Assembly: GCA_037953625.1 (NCBI GenBank)
Contig: CM075653.1
Location: 5,518,001 to 5,582,000, forward strand
DNA from: Crotalaria pallida
Lineage: Eukaryota; Streptophyta; Magnoliopsida; Fabales; Fabaceae
Length of the DNA stretch: 64,000 bases
Reading direction: 5' to 3'
This document shows, in pieces, positions 13,501 to 23,520 of the stretch. Numbering within the stretch: the first letter of the stretch is position 1; the number at the start of each line of letters is the position of its first letter. The notes under the pieces are model-generated. The model made no database searches. It saw nothing but the letters and a program-made list of their open reading frames with translations, and was not told the DNA's origin. The position numbers and the translations under genes are program-made.

Positions 13501-16500
13501 AACGCTGCATCATAGATCCAACACTCTTTATGTAGCTCACAAGTTCAACCAGTGCTTTCCTTTCCTCTGTGCTGTAATTATATCGTACTACCTACACAAA
13601 AACGCAGTATTCTTGGTAACTTATATATTAACAAGAAAAGTTTCAAGATACACTTTGGTTTCAGGTTAGCTTGCAACTTTTACTCAAAATCAAATTATGA
13701 GAAAATGCAATGAATTTATGTTGACATTCAGACATTACAACCAGTGAGAAAATGTAATTATCTGGGCTACAAGAAAAATACGAATAAATGCACAAAAAAT
13801 AGACAGCAATAACCAGAGGGACTTCAACATTCCTCACGGACAGCAGTAACTAGACACTAAAGGAACTTCAACATTCCTTACCTTTTCATAGTCAGAGAAT
13901 GATGGGGAAGCTTCCTTGCAAGGACGAGAAAATTTCCAAGCACATTGTTCCCAGATGCGCGTAGTCCATCTGCTTAATAGCTGAAAACCCTCAACAATCA
14001 TGTCATACATGTTCCCCTTGACTTCTTTGCTCCAATCAACATCAGAACCATCAGTTGACTTTAACAATAACAGCTGGGAAAAAGAAGATAAAGAACAAAC
14101 TAAACAGGCATTCAATGCTATGGAAAAGTGAACAAAAACAAAACAAATAAGATGTCAGGGAGGGCTTTTCTTTTTTCACCCCAGAGGGAGCAGAGGCAGC
14201 ACCTGATTCATTGCTGAAGCATAACGAATTGTGAAATCATCATGCTCAGCACGTATAGCTCCAATATGATTGATAATCAGATAATGTCTCTGATAGGTGT
14301 CTCGTGTCAAGGTTACATTCTAAAGGTAGTAAGATGATACTTTCACAAACTTACAAAACAGTTAAAAGTAAAAAGAGTTCTTGGTAGAGTGTGAACTGCT
14401 GACATTCAGAATTTGATAACTAGGAGATCTGAGAAAGCGTAGAAAAGTGGGATAAAGAGAGAAAAAGAGATATGAATCTAAACTGCATTGTGTAACTTAC
14501 CTCAATTGAATGAGACCTAGAAGAGATCTCAGCATTTATACAAGGGACTAAAACTGGTCTAGAACTATCTAGAAGCTAAGCTATCAGTTCTGTCACTAAC
14601 CTACCTAACTGAAAACAGAACCCTCTTGTTAGTTTTAACGCAGCAGAACCTAACTGACATGACACATCAGATCTATATACTCTAATATTACCCCCTCAAA
14701 CTCAGGGTGGGTGCAGCAAAGCAAATTGGTCTATTACCCTAGCTGTGTTTCTTAGAATACTCCTTTTACTATGTTCAAATTCCTGGGAGACACGCCCTTG
14801 GTAACCTCCCTTGAGGTTTGAATTAATAACACCCTGCACCCCTCTTGCTTTAGAAATTACATAGACCTCCTTCGAGGTTTATGTTGTAAGGGGCGTGTGT
14901 GCAAGGACAATATAAACCACCAGGAGGACAAGTGTAACGACAACATGAACCTCAAGGGCAATTGTAGCGACAACATGAACCTCAAGGAAAGTCGGTGTAA
15001 TTTCTGAAAAAGGAAGGGTGTTGAGTGTAATTAAGTCAGTTTAATTCCCTCTAAACTTTTTAATGATCAGAAAAGGAAAGAACTACAGAGCGCGCTCCTT
15101 GCACTGTTTAACTTCAATGAACAGAAAATAATAAATTCATTATCCTAAATTACATGTCAGTCAAAATGCATCTGTCTGCAGTGAAAGTGATAACAAGTAA
15201 GCAGCAAAGACATCATAAAAAAGCCATTCCCTTGACGGATAACAGGTCAAGGAAATGAAACATTGACTCAATAACAAATCAGCATCATATTATCAATTAA
15301 AACACATCAGACAATTTGAAGGATATTCTTGTGCCTCTCGAGGTGGAAGCTCATGTGGAGCTGGAAGGGTGAGAAGGCGAGTTTGGGAAGAAAACTTTGG
15401 AAAGTATGTAGATAATTCCTTTAATATTGCAGCAGGAGACAGATGCAGATCTGGAAATGCAGGAATGACTGCATCATTCTGTAAAAAATGAGAGATACAC
15501 AAGTTTAAAGCTTCTTGAAAAGACAGAATTCAGTGCACAAAACTATTCAGGTAACCAATATAACATAATTTATTTTCGTAGATAAGTTGACATAACGGCT
15601 AATCAGCTATCATCAAGCATATATATGACAGTACCTTAAATATATTAATCAGTCTGTTGATTTTCACCCTCTTGTACAGAGATTCGCTATCTTTCTCTGA
15701 AGATGTCACTAGGACTACTAGAACAGGCAAAACACGCAAAAGAGTGTGGCGCTCTGGAAAGAGAAGTGAAAAATCCAACTCCAAAGATTCGACAACAAAG
15801 ACTATAAGAGCTTGAAGAATGTCTTCTACACTATATCAAGTCAAGGAATTAAATAAGAAATAGAAGGGGAGAATATTAGAAAGGTAATACAAATAAAAGT
15901 TTAGTCGGGGTGTGATAAATTTAAAGGAATTCTTTGCTCTTGTTTGTATAAAAGGACAACGCTGTACCTCATCAGCTGAATGTCCTCTAACTTGCTTTAG
16001 ATAACAAACTTTTATAATTAATTAAAAGACAGATTTGACGTCGCCACCTGTCACTCTCAGTCTATTTTCTTTTTCTCCCCAGTGTTGAACCATATCTTGT
16101 TTATTTTTTAAGAGAGTATATTTACATTAAGGAGAAAATGCTCCAGTCGCCCCCCCTCCCCTATCTATCTCTTCAAAACAAACTAGTACTTATTTTTCTT
16201 TAGATCACATTATCTATCTACCAATTGAATCATATACCATATACATCCTAAACACAAATAACTTGTTTAAAAAAAATGATTAAACACATAACTCTCTCTC
16301 TCTCACTCTCGTCAACAGAAACTAGTACTTAATCTTTTTTTTAATAGACCACATTATATGTCAACTGAATCAGTTCCCACATACATTCCAAACAAAAAAT
16401 AACCAGTAAAAAAATATAAACATAAATAACCAAGCATTAACAAACGAAAACTAAAGGGTAGAAACAGTGGTTTAACTGAGAATGTCGCATGGAAGAAAAT

Positions 16501-19500
16501 ATCAAGTTTATGGACAGGATACTTGTTCACACGGAACATCTCAACATGCAAATTCAGCAAAATAGCCCATCTTGTGCTCAAGAAAATCTGCACATACAAT
16601 TACAAAAGGATCAATCAAGGCCCATCTTTCATTTGGCACTTTCAGTTAAAAAAATGAAATGTAAATGAGAAAATTAACAGTTCTTCACCTGTAAATCATC
16701 TAACTCCTCCCTCATTGAATCAGTATCTTGCCACTGACCACTAACTTGGGTGAAAGTCCTGACAAATTGAGGAAAAAGACCAAGATGAATAAATGGTGCC
16801 TCAATGTGATGTAGTTGCTCCTATACATAAACCATAGATCAACTCTACAAATGTTTCATTGAAGAACTGTGGTAAGCAACAATATTCACATAAATGAAAC
16901 ACAATAATATCTGCCCCCCTGTCCTTCAATATCAAAGTACAGGCTTGTGTAAGCACCATGCATAAAAACGGTTTCGCTAAGGGCAATGGTTAAGAAACCC
17001 GAAAGGAAAAATTTTACATTGGGAAGCAGTACATTTAATGAAGAATGAGATGTTGCTTTTCCGGGTTTCTTAACCAGAAAAACCAGCATAAAAAAGGGTC
17101 TCAAGAAGTAATGCATGCGATATAACTGACAGAAACAAACTGAATCCAAAAGCAGAATCCAAGATAAAGTGGCATAGATAGACATTCAATGCATACCTTT
17201 TATACCATGAGAAGTCATTAGGTATGCTTGCCTTAGCATTTTTAAGATGGTCAAGTTGCACCAAAACATCAAGTAACTTCAACATGAACCTGGAGTTGAG
17301 AAAGAAAAGACTATAATACACAAAATCCTGTAATAAACAAAGGAGGGGCCACAGTGACAAAATTTAAATTGTTGTTGAAGTATGGAAGATAATGTAAAAC
17401 CGTATGCCAAAAGGGAGGTAATCATTTCTAATCTATTAAAGGGAACAAAAAAAAAGGGAATCATTATAACACACCATAAATGAGATATAGTTGGGCCATT
17501 AATGCGCCGCTCAGGCCTAGAAAAACGTTGCATGTCAGCAGCTAACTGCATAAAAATGACATTTACAGAATTAGTCAATGTGCTAAGTCTGGATCTGGCT
17601 TAATTTCTGAAAATATAAAAAAGTCCTGATAATAAGTGAAGGACATCCCATACTTTTGAGGAAGCTGATGCTTGCCATCGCTGAATTTCACGCAGACGAC
17701 TCATTTCCAAATCCAGAACTTGATATGTTTCCAAATATAAGTCAGCTTGACTTTGCTTCATAGAATCAGGAAGCTGCCACATTGCATCAAAATGCATAAA
17801 TATGAGACAATGTAGATATCTGGAAGTATTAAACTGAATCTTCCATGCAATCAACTTAATATTCTCACTCAGCTACCAACAAACCAAAAGTTATTTAGAA
17901 AATGAGTGTGTAAAAGGTATCATGCCAAATTAAAGTTAAACAAAGATAATCTACTTGACTCCATTCAATGTCCCAAAAAACTAGGTTGGAACTTTGGGCG
18001 TGAACCATTGATAGAAACCAGATTTGAAATTGAATACTTCTATTGATAGGAACAAAATTACCCACTGTACAGCAATAAACTTGCTGCCAGAGACCAAAGT
18101 CTCCTGCTAGTCTGCTACGCACACAATACAGCAAGGATTGTTGTCCCAGAGACCAAGTCTGCTACAGAGAATGTTCGCTATCCCTAACTCTCCAAATAAC
18201 AACATGCATATCCCCTTTACACACCATCAGCCCATATTTCTAATAGGCTAATTATTTGCATAACTTTTCCTAAATACATATATACTCATAACTCATTAAG
18301 ACAATTATTTGCATAAATAGATAGATCATCCATAATCCATGTTCCTATCAACGATCCACTAAAAAAATAATTGGGGAAGAAAAATCTTTAGAAGAATTTT
18401 GCCTTCTGAAAAAGAAACGTATAGATATTTCATGAGAAACTAGCACGAAAACACAATATTTTATGGTTAGCGCCAGTATACTTCAAAGTTAATGTACTTT
18501 ACGCCCAAAGATTAACCCTCTTTCAACTGACAAAATTTCTTCATCTATCAGCAAGAAAAGGTAATTTATGTCCATTGACTGACTTCACCTGACTGCAAAT
18601 AAAGAGAAATTTTACCTGAGGAAGTGCTTTGACACAACTTCGATATGTGTAAAGCACCGATGCCATCTCCTTTCCCTCTTGGGTAAGGGCATTCTGCATT
18701 TTGTTTTAGCATTAGCAGTCAAAATTTATAATCAGAAAAATGTATAACTACTATCATCTAAAGAACAGATTAAACGACAAATATTCAAGAAAAGCATACC
18801 AGCTGATTGAGAGCTTTTGTATCCTCCGATAGAGATAGTCGATAAGCCGCAACATCACTATACTCTACAAAAAAAAGAGACTTGTACATATTAGTAGTTA
18901 GTTATTAATAAGTGTATGCACCTTTGAAGTTTGAAGCATGAACAAATGTGCTCAAAAGTTTAAGTACAATCACAGCACAAATTCATAACATATCGGTAGA
19001 AGAATTATGGAACTAGAAACAAAAGTACCTATTGGACTCTCTGTTGCACCTCTCTCACTTGACACCCACACTCCAGGTCCTTGTACCTCTGGTTGCTCAT
19101 CCTACAAAATTAAGAAACCAAAAAAAAAATTGAAAGAGAAATCACATATATGGCAATAAAAAGGGGAGTTATGCTGACATCCCATGAGGTTTAGCTTAAA
19201 ATCACATGCAGGCAGCAATCCTCTTGTTTCAAAAGTTACATTCCCCTTTCTCGGTTTAATTACAATCACCTCCCCTCTAGGAGAGGTAAGTCTGTGTCTC
19301 ACTCAAGGGAGGTGAGTGTAGCTTAGCTTTTGAAACAAGAAGGCCATGTTTAGGTAAACAGCTTAATGAAGCGCTTTTTCGATATATTTTTTTTTTTTAA
19401 ATAAGCTAAAAAGAGCTTATTTTCGAAAGCTTCTCTAATAAGCTTAGTGAAATAAGCTAAAAGAGCTTATAGTAAAGTCGTAACTCATAAGCTATTTTCA

Positions 19501-20688
19501 TAAGTTGGTCTCACGATCCCAAATAAACAATTTTCTAAAAGAGCTCTTCCAAATGCCCCCGAGCCAAATATCAAGGGAGGTTGGTGTAATTTCCTCGGGG
19601 AAAAAAAACCATTGGTTATTTCTGAACCTCAACATCAAATTACATCCTATGTTTTTTTTTTTTTTTTTTTGACAAAATTGTCAATTTGGCCCTTGACATT
19701 GCAAGGTGATTTCATTTTGTCCTTGAGATTATGAAAATTCCTATTTAGTCCCTGAGATTGTAAAATGTTCCTCATTTTAGTCCCTAGAAGTAATTTCGTT
19801 TAATTTCTCTTTCAATCTAATCCTTAACTTATGACCATTTAATTCAATTTAATCCTTAATATTACTAAATTTATTTCAATTACATCCTTGGGATGACGGT
19901 TAACAACTCGCGTGAGACTTAGCTGAGTAACATTTTACAATCTTGGGGACTAAAGAGAAATTTTTCAAAATCTCAGTCACAGAAGTGAAACCACGTTGAA
20001 ATGTCAAGAAACCAAAGGAACAGTTTTATCGTTGTTTTTAAATCGGTAAATAGTTTTTTTTTTTTTTTTATAGGGGAGGGGAAGAAAGCGCAGTCACCGC
20101 CTCCCTGAGGATTGTACCAGGATCTGACACTTGATATGGCGCAGCTTTACCACTTGAGCTGACTCTTGTGGAAAAATCAAATCATATGAGAATCTAAGTA
20201 TTCAAAGACCAGCGTTTGGTTTTAGCAATTATCTCATCATTATAACTAAACATTAAAATTTGAAAACAAAAAATTAAAAGTTTCTACAATTAGAAGCATC
20301 ACAAATTAAGTAAACTATAAACTGAATCAAGTCAAAATTCAAAAAAAAAAAAAAAAAAAAGAAGCACAACACGTAAAAAAACAATCGATCCATAACCGCA
20401 TTTCAATTATCTCATTATTACAACTAAACATTAAAAATGGAAAACAAAAAATTAAAAGTTTCTACAATTAGAAACATCACAAATTAAGTAACTACTGTAA
20501 TAAACTGAATCAAGTCAAAATTCAAAAAAAAAAAAAAAACAATCGATCCATAACAGCATTTCATTTAGGAATCGAAGAGATTGAATTAAGGTAACGGAGT
20601 AGAGAGTTTGAAATTGAAGTGGAAGTGGAAGTACCTCCAGCGAGAATGTGGACAGAGCTGCAATGGCTTCTTCAACGGGAACCGCCAT
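799..20688 (-). CDS. PIR: PIR/PIROGI, CYFIP-type SCAR/WAVE complex subunit (29 exons in window, 3' end outside)
   Basis: Encodes the plant orthologue of CYFIP/SRA1/PIR121. In this family the protein binds active Rac/ROP GTPases and, together with NAP1, SCAR, ABI and BRK1, regulates ARP2/3-driven actin nucleation (trichome and pavement-cell shape; rhizobial infection in legumes). The start is ATG 20688, giving MAVPVEEAIAALSTFSLE, the usual plant PIR N-terminus. Twenty-nine exons join in frame to 3639 nt (1213 codons). Recognisable blocks include SPIEYSDVAAYRLSLSED, DLYLETYQVLDLEMSRLRE, IWEQCAWKFSRPC, NEMQENISLVSFSSRLA and CTIIYLLGQQFHFELFDFSY. By family knowledge the order is an N-terminal DUF1394/Rac-binding region followed by the long FragX_IP region. 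The family is about 1280 residues, so about 70 C-terminal residues lie left of position 1; the last visible exon ends at a GT donor (798/797). No premature stop is seen in any exon. Identification is very secure; a few exon edges are inferred. Confidence 0.96.
2581..2665. repeat. Dispersed repeat fragment shared with 10525-10612
   Basis: A T-run followed by AAATTTATTAGAAGAGAAGG and AACAAGAAGAGGAT-like sequence is repeated in diverged form next to the microsatellite at 10525-10612, in another PIR intron. The A/T-run at one edge suggests retroelement 3' ends. The class is unknown. Confidence 0.35.
4057..5240. mobile_element. About 1.2-kb TIR element in PIR intron 24
   Basis: GAGGAGGGATCGGTTTACAC with downstream TTGAGTTAAGTTACACT (4057-4097) is mirrored at 5195-5240 (AGTGTAACTTAACTCAA, then GTGTAAACCGATCTCTCCTC). 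The interior is AT-rich, non-coding, and contains the 50-bp tandem array at 4811-5070. True ends may lie a little further out; no target duplication was resolved. It is non-autonomous. Confidence 0.65.
4811..5070. repeat. 50-bp minisatellite, about five copies
   Basis: The word AACAAAAGATCATTTTTCAA recurs with an exact 50-base period (starts at 4861, 4911, 4961, 5011), with partial or diverged copies on both sides (about 4813 and 5061). The intervening sequence is an A/T-rich TTTTTTTTAAGTGATAAAAA-type block. The inner copies are virtually identical, indicating recent expansion. Confidence 0.9.
5991..6130. mobile_element. About 140-bp hairpin MITE (GTGCAYTGACRGYGTA ends)
   Basis: The sequence starts GTGCATTGACAGCGTACATG and ends CATTGTCAGTGCAT, with inner arms CATCATTTACCATTCAT / ATGAATGGGGGATGATG, so it folds back on itself. 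Similar copies lie at 47395-47537 and about 59921-60077. It is located in PIR intron 23. Confidence 0.65.
6514..6740 (+). mobile_element. Probable copia-type LTR fragment
   Basis: The sequence begins TGTTAGAGTAAGTAATAGC and ends in a CT-rich tract after GAGTTATACTTTCAGAAGC, the layout of short legume copia LTRs. There is no internal region next to it. The 3' boundary is approximate; no target duplication was found. It lies in PIR intron 23. Confidence 0.45.
9613..9983 (+). mobile_element. 5'-truncated LINE 3' end with poly(A), in PIR intron 17
   Basis: An 82-codon open frame (9613-9861) reads AAAAYSVWIERNKSKFQNH and VTIFHRLKKDLAIG, the C-terminal tail that follows the zf-RVT domain in plant LINE polyproteins. 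It is followed by a short 3' UTR and an A-tract at about 9966-9983. It lies antisense to PIR. ATATCATC occurs just after the tail and again near 9371, a possible but weak target duplication. The reverse transcriptase itself is absent. Confidence 0.75.
10451..10527. repeat. (GAT)n(AAT)n compound microsatellite
   Basis: About twelve GAT units pass directly into about fourteen AAT units inside PIR intron 16. A highly mutable, length-polymorphic tract is expected. Confidence 0.95.
11445..11642 (-). mobile_element. Copia-type 3' LTR with adjacent polypurine tract
   Basis: Read on the minus strand, CCGGGGGGAA (polypurine tract) is followed by TGTTAGATGTAGTTAG, then TTCTATAAATAGAAG (TATA-like) and a GA/CT-rich leader ending near CTTACA. 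Only about 60 bp of internal sequence remains, so this is a truncated 3' end lying in PIR intron 15 in the same orientation as the gene. Confidence 0.55.
11720..12250. mobile_element. About 530-bp TIR element, 'TTTGGTCCCTTACC' family
   Basis: Roughly 120-bp imperfect terminal inverted repeats: TAAACAGCTTATTTGGTCCC at the left, mirrored by GGGACCAAATGAATAGTTTA at the right. The inner parts also mirror (TTGGTGTCAATTTGGTCC; GTTAACACCGTTAGTCCC). The centre (about 11940-12110) is not repeated and does not encode a recognisable protein. It lies in PIR intron 15, ending about 40 bp from exon 15. Confidence 0.75.
12555..12825. mobile_element. Stowaway-type MITE with TA duplication
   Basis: Starts CTCCCTCCGGTCCTATATAT and ends with its inverse, ATAAATAGGACCGGAGGGAG, directly flanked by TA on both sides. 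This is the terminal repeat and target preference of Tc1/mariner-related Stowaway MITEs. It is 271 bp, non-coding, in PIR intron 14. Confidence 0.9.
14297..15326 (-). other. PIR: PIR intron 11, probable U12-type AT-AC intron
   Basis: On the minus strand exon 11 ends ...CAA GA and the intron begins ATATCCTT, an exact match to the U12 5' splice-site consensus. There is no GT donor in the right phase nearby. The intron ends ...GACAC and exon 12 starts CTATCAGAGACATTAT, restoring a codon (GA|C) followed by YQRHYLI, as expected for the PIR family. About ten bases before the 3' end lies AACCTTGAC, close to the U12 branch-site consensus TTCCTTRAY. The alternative AG at 14290-14291 would leave exon 11 with no donor in phase. 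Confidence 0.8.
14390..14690 (-). mobile_element. Possible copia-type LTR remnant in PIR intron 11
   Basis: On the minus strand, GAGTTTGAGGGGGTAATATT (polypurine-like) is followed by an LTR-like stretch with TTGTATAAATGCTGAG and a leader ending near ATTCAATTGAGG. Ends are degenerate and no target duplication was seen. Confidence 0.4.
15327..20688 (-). other. PIR: PIR exons 1-11 (coordinates)
   Basis: Coding exons in transcript order: 1, 20635-20688; 2, 19029-19101; 3, 18800-18864; 4, 18616-18693; 5, 17654-17773; 6, 17475-17545; 7, 17197-17289; 8, 16689-16758; 9, 16523-16587; 10, 15635-15830; 11, 15327-15478. All internal junctions use GT-AG except the 3' edge of exon 11. The lengths keep frame throughout (running total 1037 nt, phase 2 after exon 11). 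Exon 5 begins at the acceptor before LPDSMKQ; the open frame upstream of it is intron. Intron 1 (19102-20634) is the longest here and holds a probable SINE and dispersed repeat sequence. Confidence 0.88.
20050..20165 (-). mobile_element. Probable tRNA-derived SINE in PIR intron 1
   Basis: The minus strand reads GCTCAAGTGGTAAAGC (A-box-like), then GATCCTGGTACAATCC (B-box-like), and ends in an A-tract (T-run near 20051-20069 on the plus strand). This is the order expected of a short tRNA-SINE. Target duplication was not resolved. Confidence 0.5.
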
Positions 20689-21199
20689 AGCCGAATGTTC
20701 TAGAAACCGCGAAAGAGAACCGAAGCGCGAAGCATGTAACAGAAGTAGAAGAAGAAAAATGAATTTAGAAATGATTTTTTTTTTTTTTTTTTTGCCTCTT
20801 CACCTTTGGCTGTGGTGGTTACGGGTTAGTATCCTTTAGTAGGTAGTACAATACAAAAAGAGGCTGACTTCAATTGCAAGGCTGAGCAAGCTATGATTTT
20901 CTTTGCGTGGACCACATTGCCCTTCTTCCAACACCAAGATTTTCACCATGAAACACTGAGATTACTATTACTATACTCTTTTTTATAAGTTACTGAGTTT
21001 TTTTTTTATTATTTTTTTTAACATTTTTTATTATTATATTTATGAACGGTTGGAAGCATGCAAACTTTTCCAAATGATAGTACTACTTTTTATATAGATT
21101 AATGTTGAGGATTGAACTCCAATCACTTGTTTAAATGAAAACAAACCAATATCATCTAGATTAATGTCTACTTATATAGGTCACAAAATTTAATACTTA

Positions 21200-21237
<38 letters not shown>

Positions 21238-22198
21238 TAGTTTATTTAGTGTGCTTCCATATTTTCATGAGATATATTTTATAAATAATCGTGTTGTTTA
21301 AATTTTGGTTTCAAAATATGATTTTTCATTTTCTTTTACTTTATTTTAGGATGAGTGAAACAAGAAGAAACTATATGGAAGATAAGTTGAATGGATACTA
21401 CTCCAATTTAGTTACTTACATTCTTTTTTAATATAATTTTTAAAAAAAAAAATTAATCATTAATCATTTGTGTTAAAAAGAGAGAATGTAAGAAAATGAG
21501 AAATGAGACTCATTCTCTTTGCTAAATAATAAGTGGTTTCTTCATTAATCATTTCATGCAAGGTTGTCAAATTCGTGAGTTTATCTAAACTCGTGGAATC
21601 AAGGTAAACTCGATTCGCAAACTCAATACGTTAACTCGTATGAATTTACTTACTTTAAAACTAATATGTACACAACATTCATAATATCCATGAAAATGCA
21701 CCTCATGAAGGTTAAGAGCGAATAACCGACAGTCGAACGTAAGAGTGGTTGAGACTCGAATCTTTACAAACGAAGACGTGATTGAGACGAAGAGAGACTC
21801 AGCAGAGAGAAAGAGACGATTGAGAAAAACAAGGGATTCGAATAAGGTGTGAAAGGATTTTGAGAAATTGAGTCAAAATGACGTTGTATTGGAGTTGAAT
21901 TTCTATTTTTAAGCCAATTTGGCAAGTTATTTTTATTTCTGGACTAATTTGCTAAAGTCACCAAAATTGCAGTATGTCAAAATCATTGAGTCCATGTCTA
22001 GAAAAGAGATAGGAAAGAAAAAAAAATAAGGATATATTGACCCCACATTAAAAGTTTTCTTCACACTTGCGGAAAGAAAATAGAACAGCGAGTGATCTTA
22101 TCACTATATTTGGAGTTCACAACCACTTTATACTCAAATTTCTGTTTTATTAAGCCATTTTCATATATATATACATATATATATATATATATGTTGTT
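20689..22198. other. PIR upstream region / intergenic, no gene seen
   Basis: Holds the PIR 5' UTR and promoter. I cannot place a convincing TATA box. A T-run at 20769-20792, TA microsatellites near 21210-21235 and 22165-22193, and a dispersed repeat near 21555-21680 with AACTCGTGGAATC-type words occur. The small plus-strand frame at 20648-20839 overlaps PIR exon 1 antisense and is not supported. Confidence 0.6.
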
Positions 22199-22206
22199 TA
22201 CCAACG

Positions 22207-23347
22207 GGGTTTTTATTTTGCCACCCCAGTGTCTATGGATGCCACCCCAATTCTTAAAATAATATCCATTATGCCCTTTTAAAAAAACACGAATTTTACA
22301 CGGGTCGTAGGGGGTACTTACGACCTACGGGTCGTAGCACCCCCTTACGACCCTTAAAAAAACTAAGTTTTGACACGGGTCGTAGGCAGGTGCTACGACC
22401 TCAGGTCGTAACACCCTATTACGACCTGTATTAAAACATGGTTTTTTAAACGGCCGTCAGCAGGTGTTACGACCTGCAGGTCGTCAGCAAGTGTTACGAC
22501 TTGCAGGTCGTCAGCAGGTATTACGACCTGACCCTTTTTGTTTTTTTTTAATTTTTATTCCTTTAAAGAGAAAGTCATGTATTATATGTAATATTTTGAT
22601 GTGTATTATATGTAATATTTTTTAAATTTTTGTCCCTGTGTGGAAGCAATATTTTGATGCTTCCTGAGAGTATTGCTCAACTTTCAAGCTTGAAATCATT
22701 GGATATAAGTGAATGTAAAAGGCTTGACTGTATCCCAGAGCTTCCACCATCTCTAAAGTAGTTGTTGGCATTTGACTGCCCATACATTAAAACAGTGATA
22801 TCAAGTTCAAGATTTAAAGTACCGTCAGATTCCAAAGAGGGAAACTTCAAGTTTTATTTCACCAATAGCCAAGAACTGGATCCAAGTGCTTGTTTTAATA
22901 TTGCGGCTGATGCATGGCTTAGGATCACCCAGGCTACATATAAGTCTGTGTTCTATTGGTTTACAGAGAGTGCAGTTCCTCAATGGTCGTAAAAAAAAAA
23001 TTTAAAAAAAAAAACAAAAAGGGCCAGGTCGTAACACCTGCTGACGACCTGCAGGTCGTAACACTTGCTGACGACTTGCAGGTCGTAACACCTGCTGACG
23101 GCCGTTTAAAAAACCATGTTTTAAGACAGGTCGTAATAGGGTGTTACGACCTGAGGTCGTAGCACCTGCTTACGACCCGTGTCAAAACTTAGTTTTTAAA
23201 GGGTCGTAAGGGGGTGCTACGACCTGCAGGTCATAAGTACCCCCTACGACCCGTGTAAAATTCTTGTTTTTTTAAAAGGGCATAATGAGTATTATTTTAA
23301 GAATTGGGGTGGCATCCATAGACACTGGGGTGGCAAAATAAAAACCC
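22207..23347. mobile_element. 1.14-kb Pack-MULE-like TIR element carrying a resistance-gene fragment
   Basis: Very long inverted arms (about 22207-22557 and 22990-23347) start GGGTTTTTATTTTGCCACCC and end with the exact inverse. The 8-bp sequence TACCAACG flanks both ends (22199-22206 and 23348-23355). The inner arms are built from repeated GGTCGTA / TACGACC words that are palindromic to each other, giving CpG-rich arms in an AT-rich setting. The unique centre contains a TIR-NBS-LRR gene fragment. No transposase is present. The Mutator-like assignment is inferred from long TIRs, the GGG start, the 8-bp duplication and gene-fragment capture; the class is not proven. Confidence 0.85.
22657..22992 (+). 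pseudogene. Captured TIR-NBS-LRR (TNL) 3' fragment
   Basis: The frame reads LPESIAQLSSLKSLDISEC, a leucine-rich repeat, then RLDCIPELPPSLK and LLAFDCPYIKTV. A post-LRR segment follows, ending FYWFTESAVPQWS, matching the C-terminal domain of legume TNL resistance proteins (usually PGSxVPEWF-like). A TAG codon interrupts it right after PPSLK, where TNLs usually have Glu. The final stop is formed by the element's own TCGTAA arm. TIR and NB-ARC domains are absent, so it is a non-functional fragment carried between the arms of the element at 22207-23347. Confidence 0.75.
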
Positions 23348-23520
23348 TACCAACGAGTTGTTGGTGCAGTGGTGTCAGGGGCTGCACTTGGTAGGGCGAA
23401 CCACGGTTCGATCCCCCGCAACAACGTTGGGAGAGGAATAAAACCTTAGCCCCGGGACCCCCCTCGAACTGGATTAGTCGGCCCAGTGGGCCGGATACCA
23501 GGGTGCAAACCAAAAAAAAA
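23348..23520 (+). mobile_element. tRNA-derived SINE (family 1, copy 1), interrupted at its 5' head
   Basis: TTGGTGCAGTGGTG (A-box-like) and GGTTCGATCCCC (B box) are spaced as in a tRNA promoter. A body ending GGGCCGGATACCAGGGTGC, an A-tract and TA repeats follow. It is about 80-90% similar by eye to the copy at 52368-52531. Its 5' head (ACCAACG) continues left of the TIR element at 22200-22206, and ATATATATGTTGTTT flanks the whole on both sides, so the TIR element inserted into this SINE. Confidence 0.8.

Larger units (their letters stand above)
799..14296 (-). other. PIR: PIR exons 12-29 (coordinates)
   Basis: Coding exons in transcript order: 12, 14203-14296; 13, 13882-14073; 14, 13380-13591; 15, 12293-12440; 16, 11075-11243; 17, 10183-10259; 18, 8866-9036; 19, 8582-8658; 20, 8392-8494; 21, 7441-7560; 22, 7194-7337; 23, 6848-6991; 24, 5746-5889; 25, 3778-3865; 26, 3029-3156; 27, 1890-2097; 28, 1435-1607; 29, 799-1008. 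Each junction is GT-AG and the phases add up exactly. Exon 15 uses a weak donor (GTCCGC). Exons 22, 23 and 24 are each 144 nt and phase 0. Exon 29 ends phase 0 after codon 1213 at a GTTTTATT donor; the next exon is not in the window. Confidence 0.88.

Noticed and set aside
14289..14291. Ordinary AG acceptor (CTATCAG) for PIR exon 12
   Set aside because: It would need exon 11 to end in phase 0 before a GT; there is no such donor, and two conserved residues (Y, Q) would be lost. The AC end plus ATATCCTT donor fits both frame and conservation.
17774..17854. In-frame extension upstream of PIR exon 5
   Set aside because: The frame is open but the sequence has no match to the conserved PIR protein, and a good acceptor (GTGGCAG) precedes LPDSMKQ. 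It is intron.
20648..20839. 63-codon plus-strand frame near the PIR start
   Set aside because: Antisense shadow of PIR exon 1 and its 5' UTR, ending in a T-run-encoded Phe tract.
22762..23162. Plus-strand frames reading repeated VVTPADDLQ words
   Set aside because: The 22956-23162 frame is a translation of the GGTCGTA arm repeats, not a gene. The 22762-22992 frame is the captured TNL fragment, listed as a pseudogene.
23348..23480. tRNA gene
   Set aside because: A- and B-box-like motifs are present, but the sequence cannot form a full cloverleaf by eye, continues into a SINE body and A-tail, and has a second copy with target duplications.
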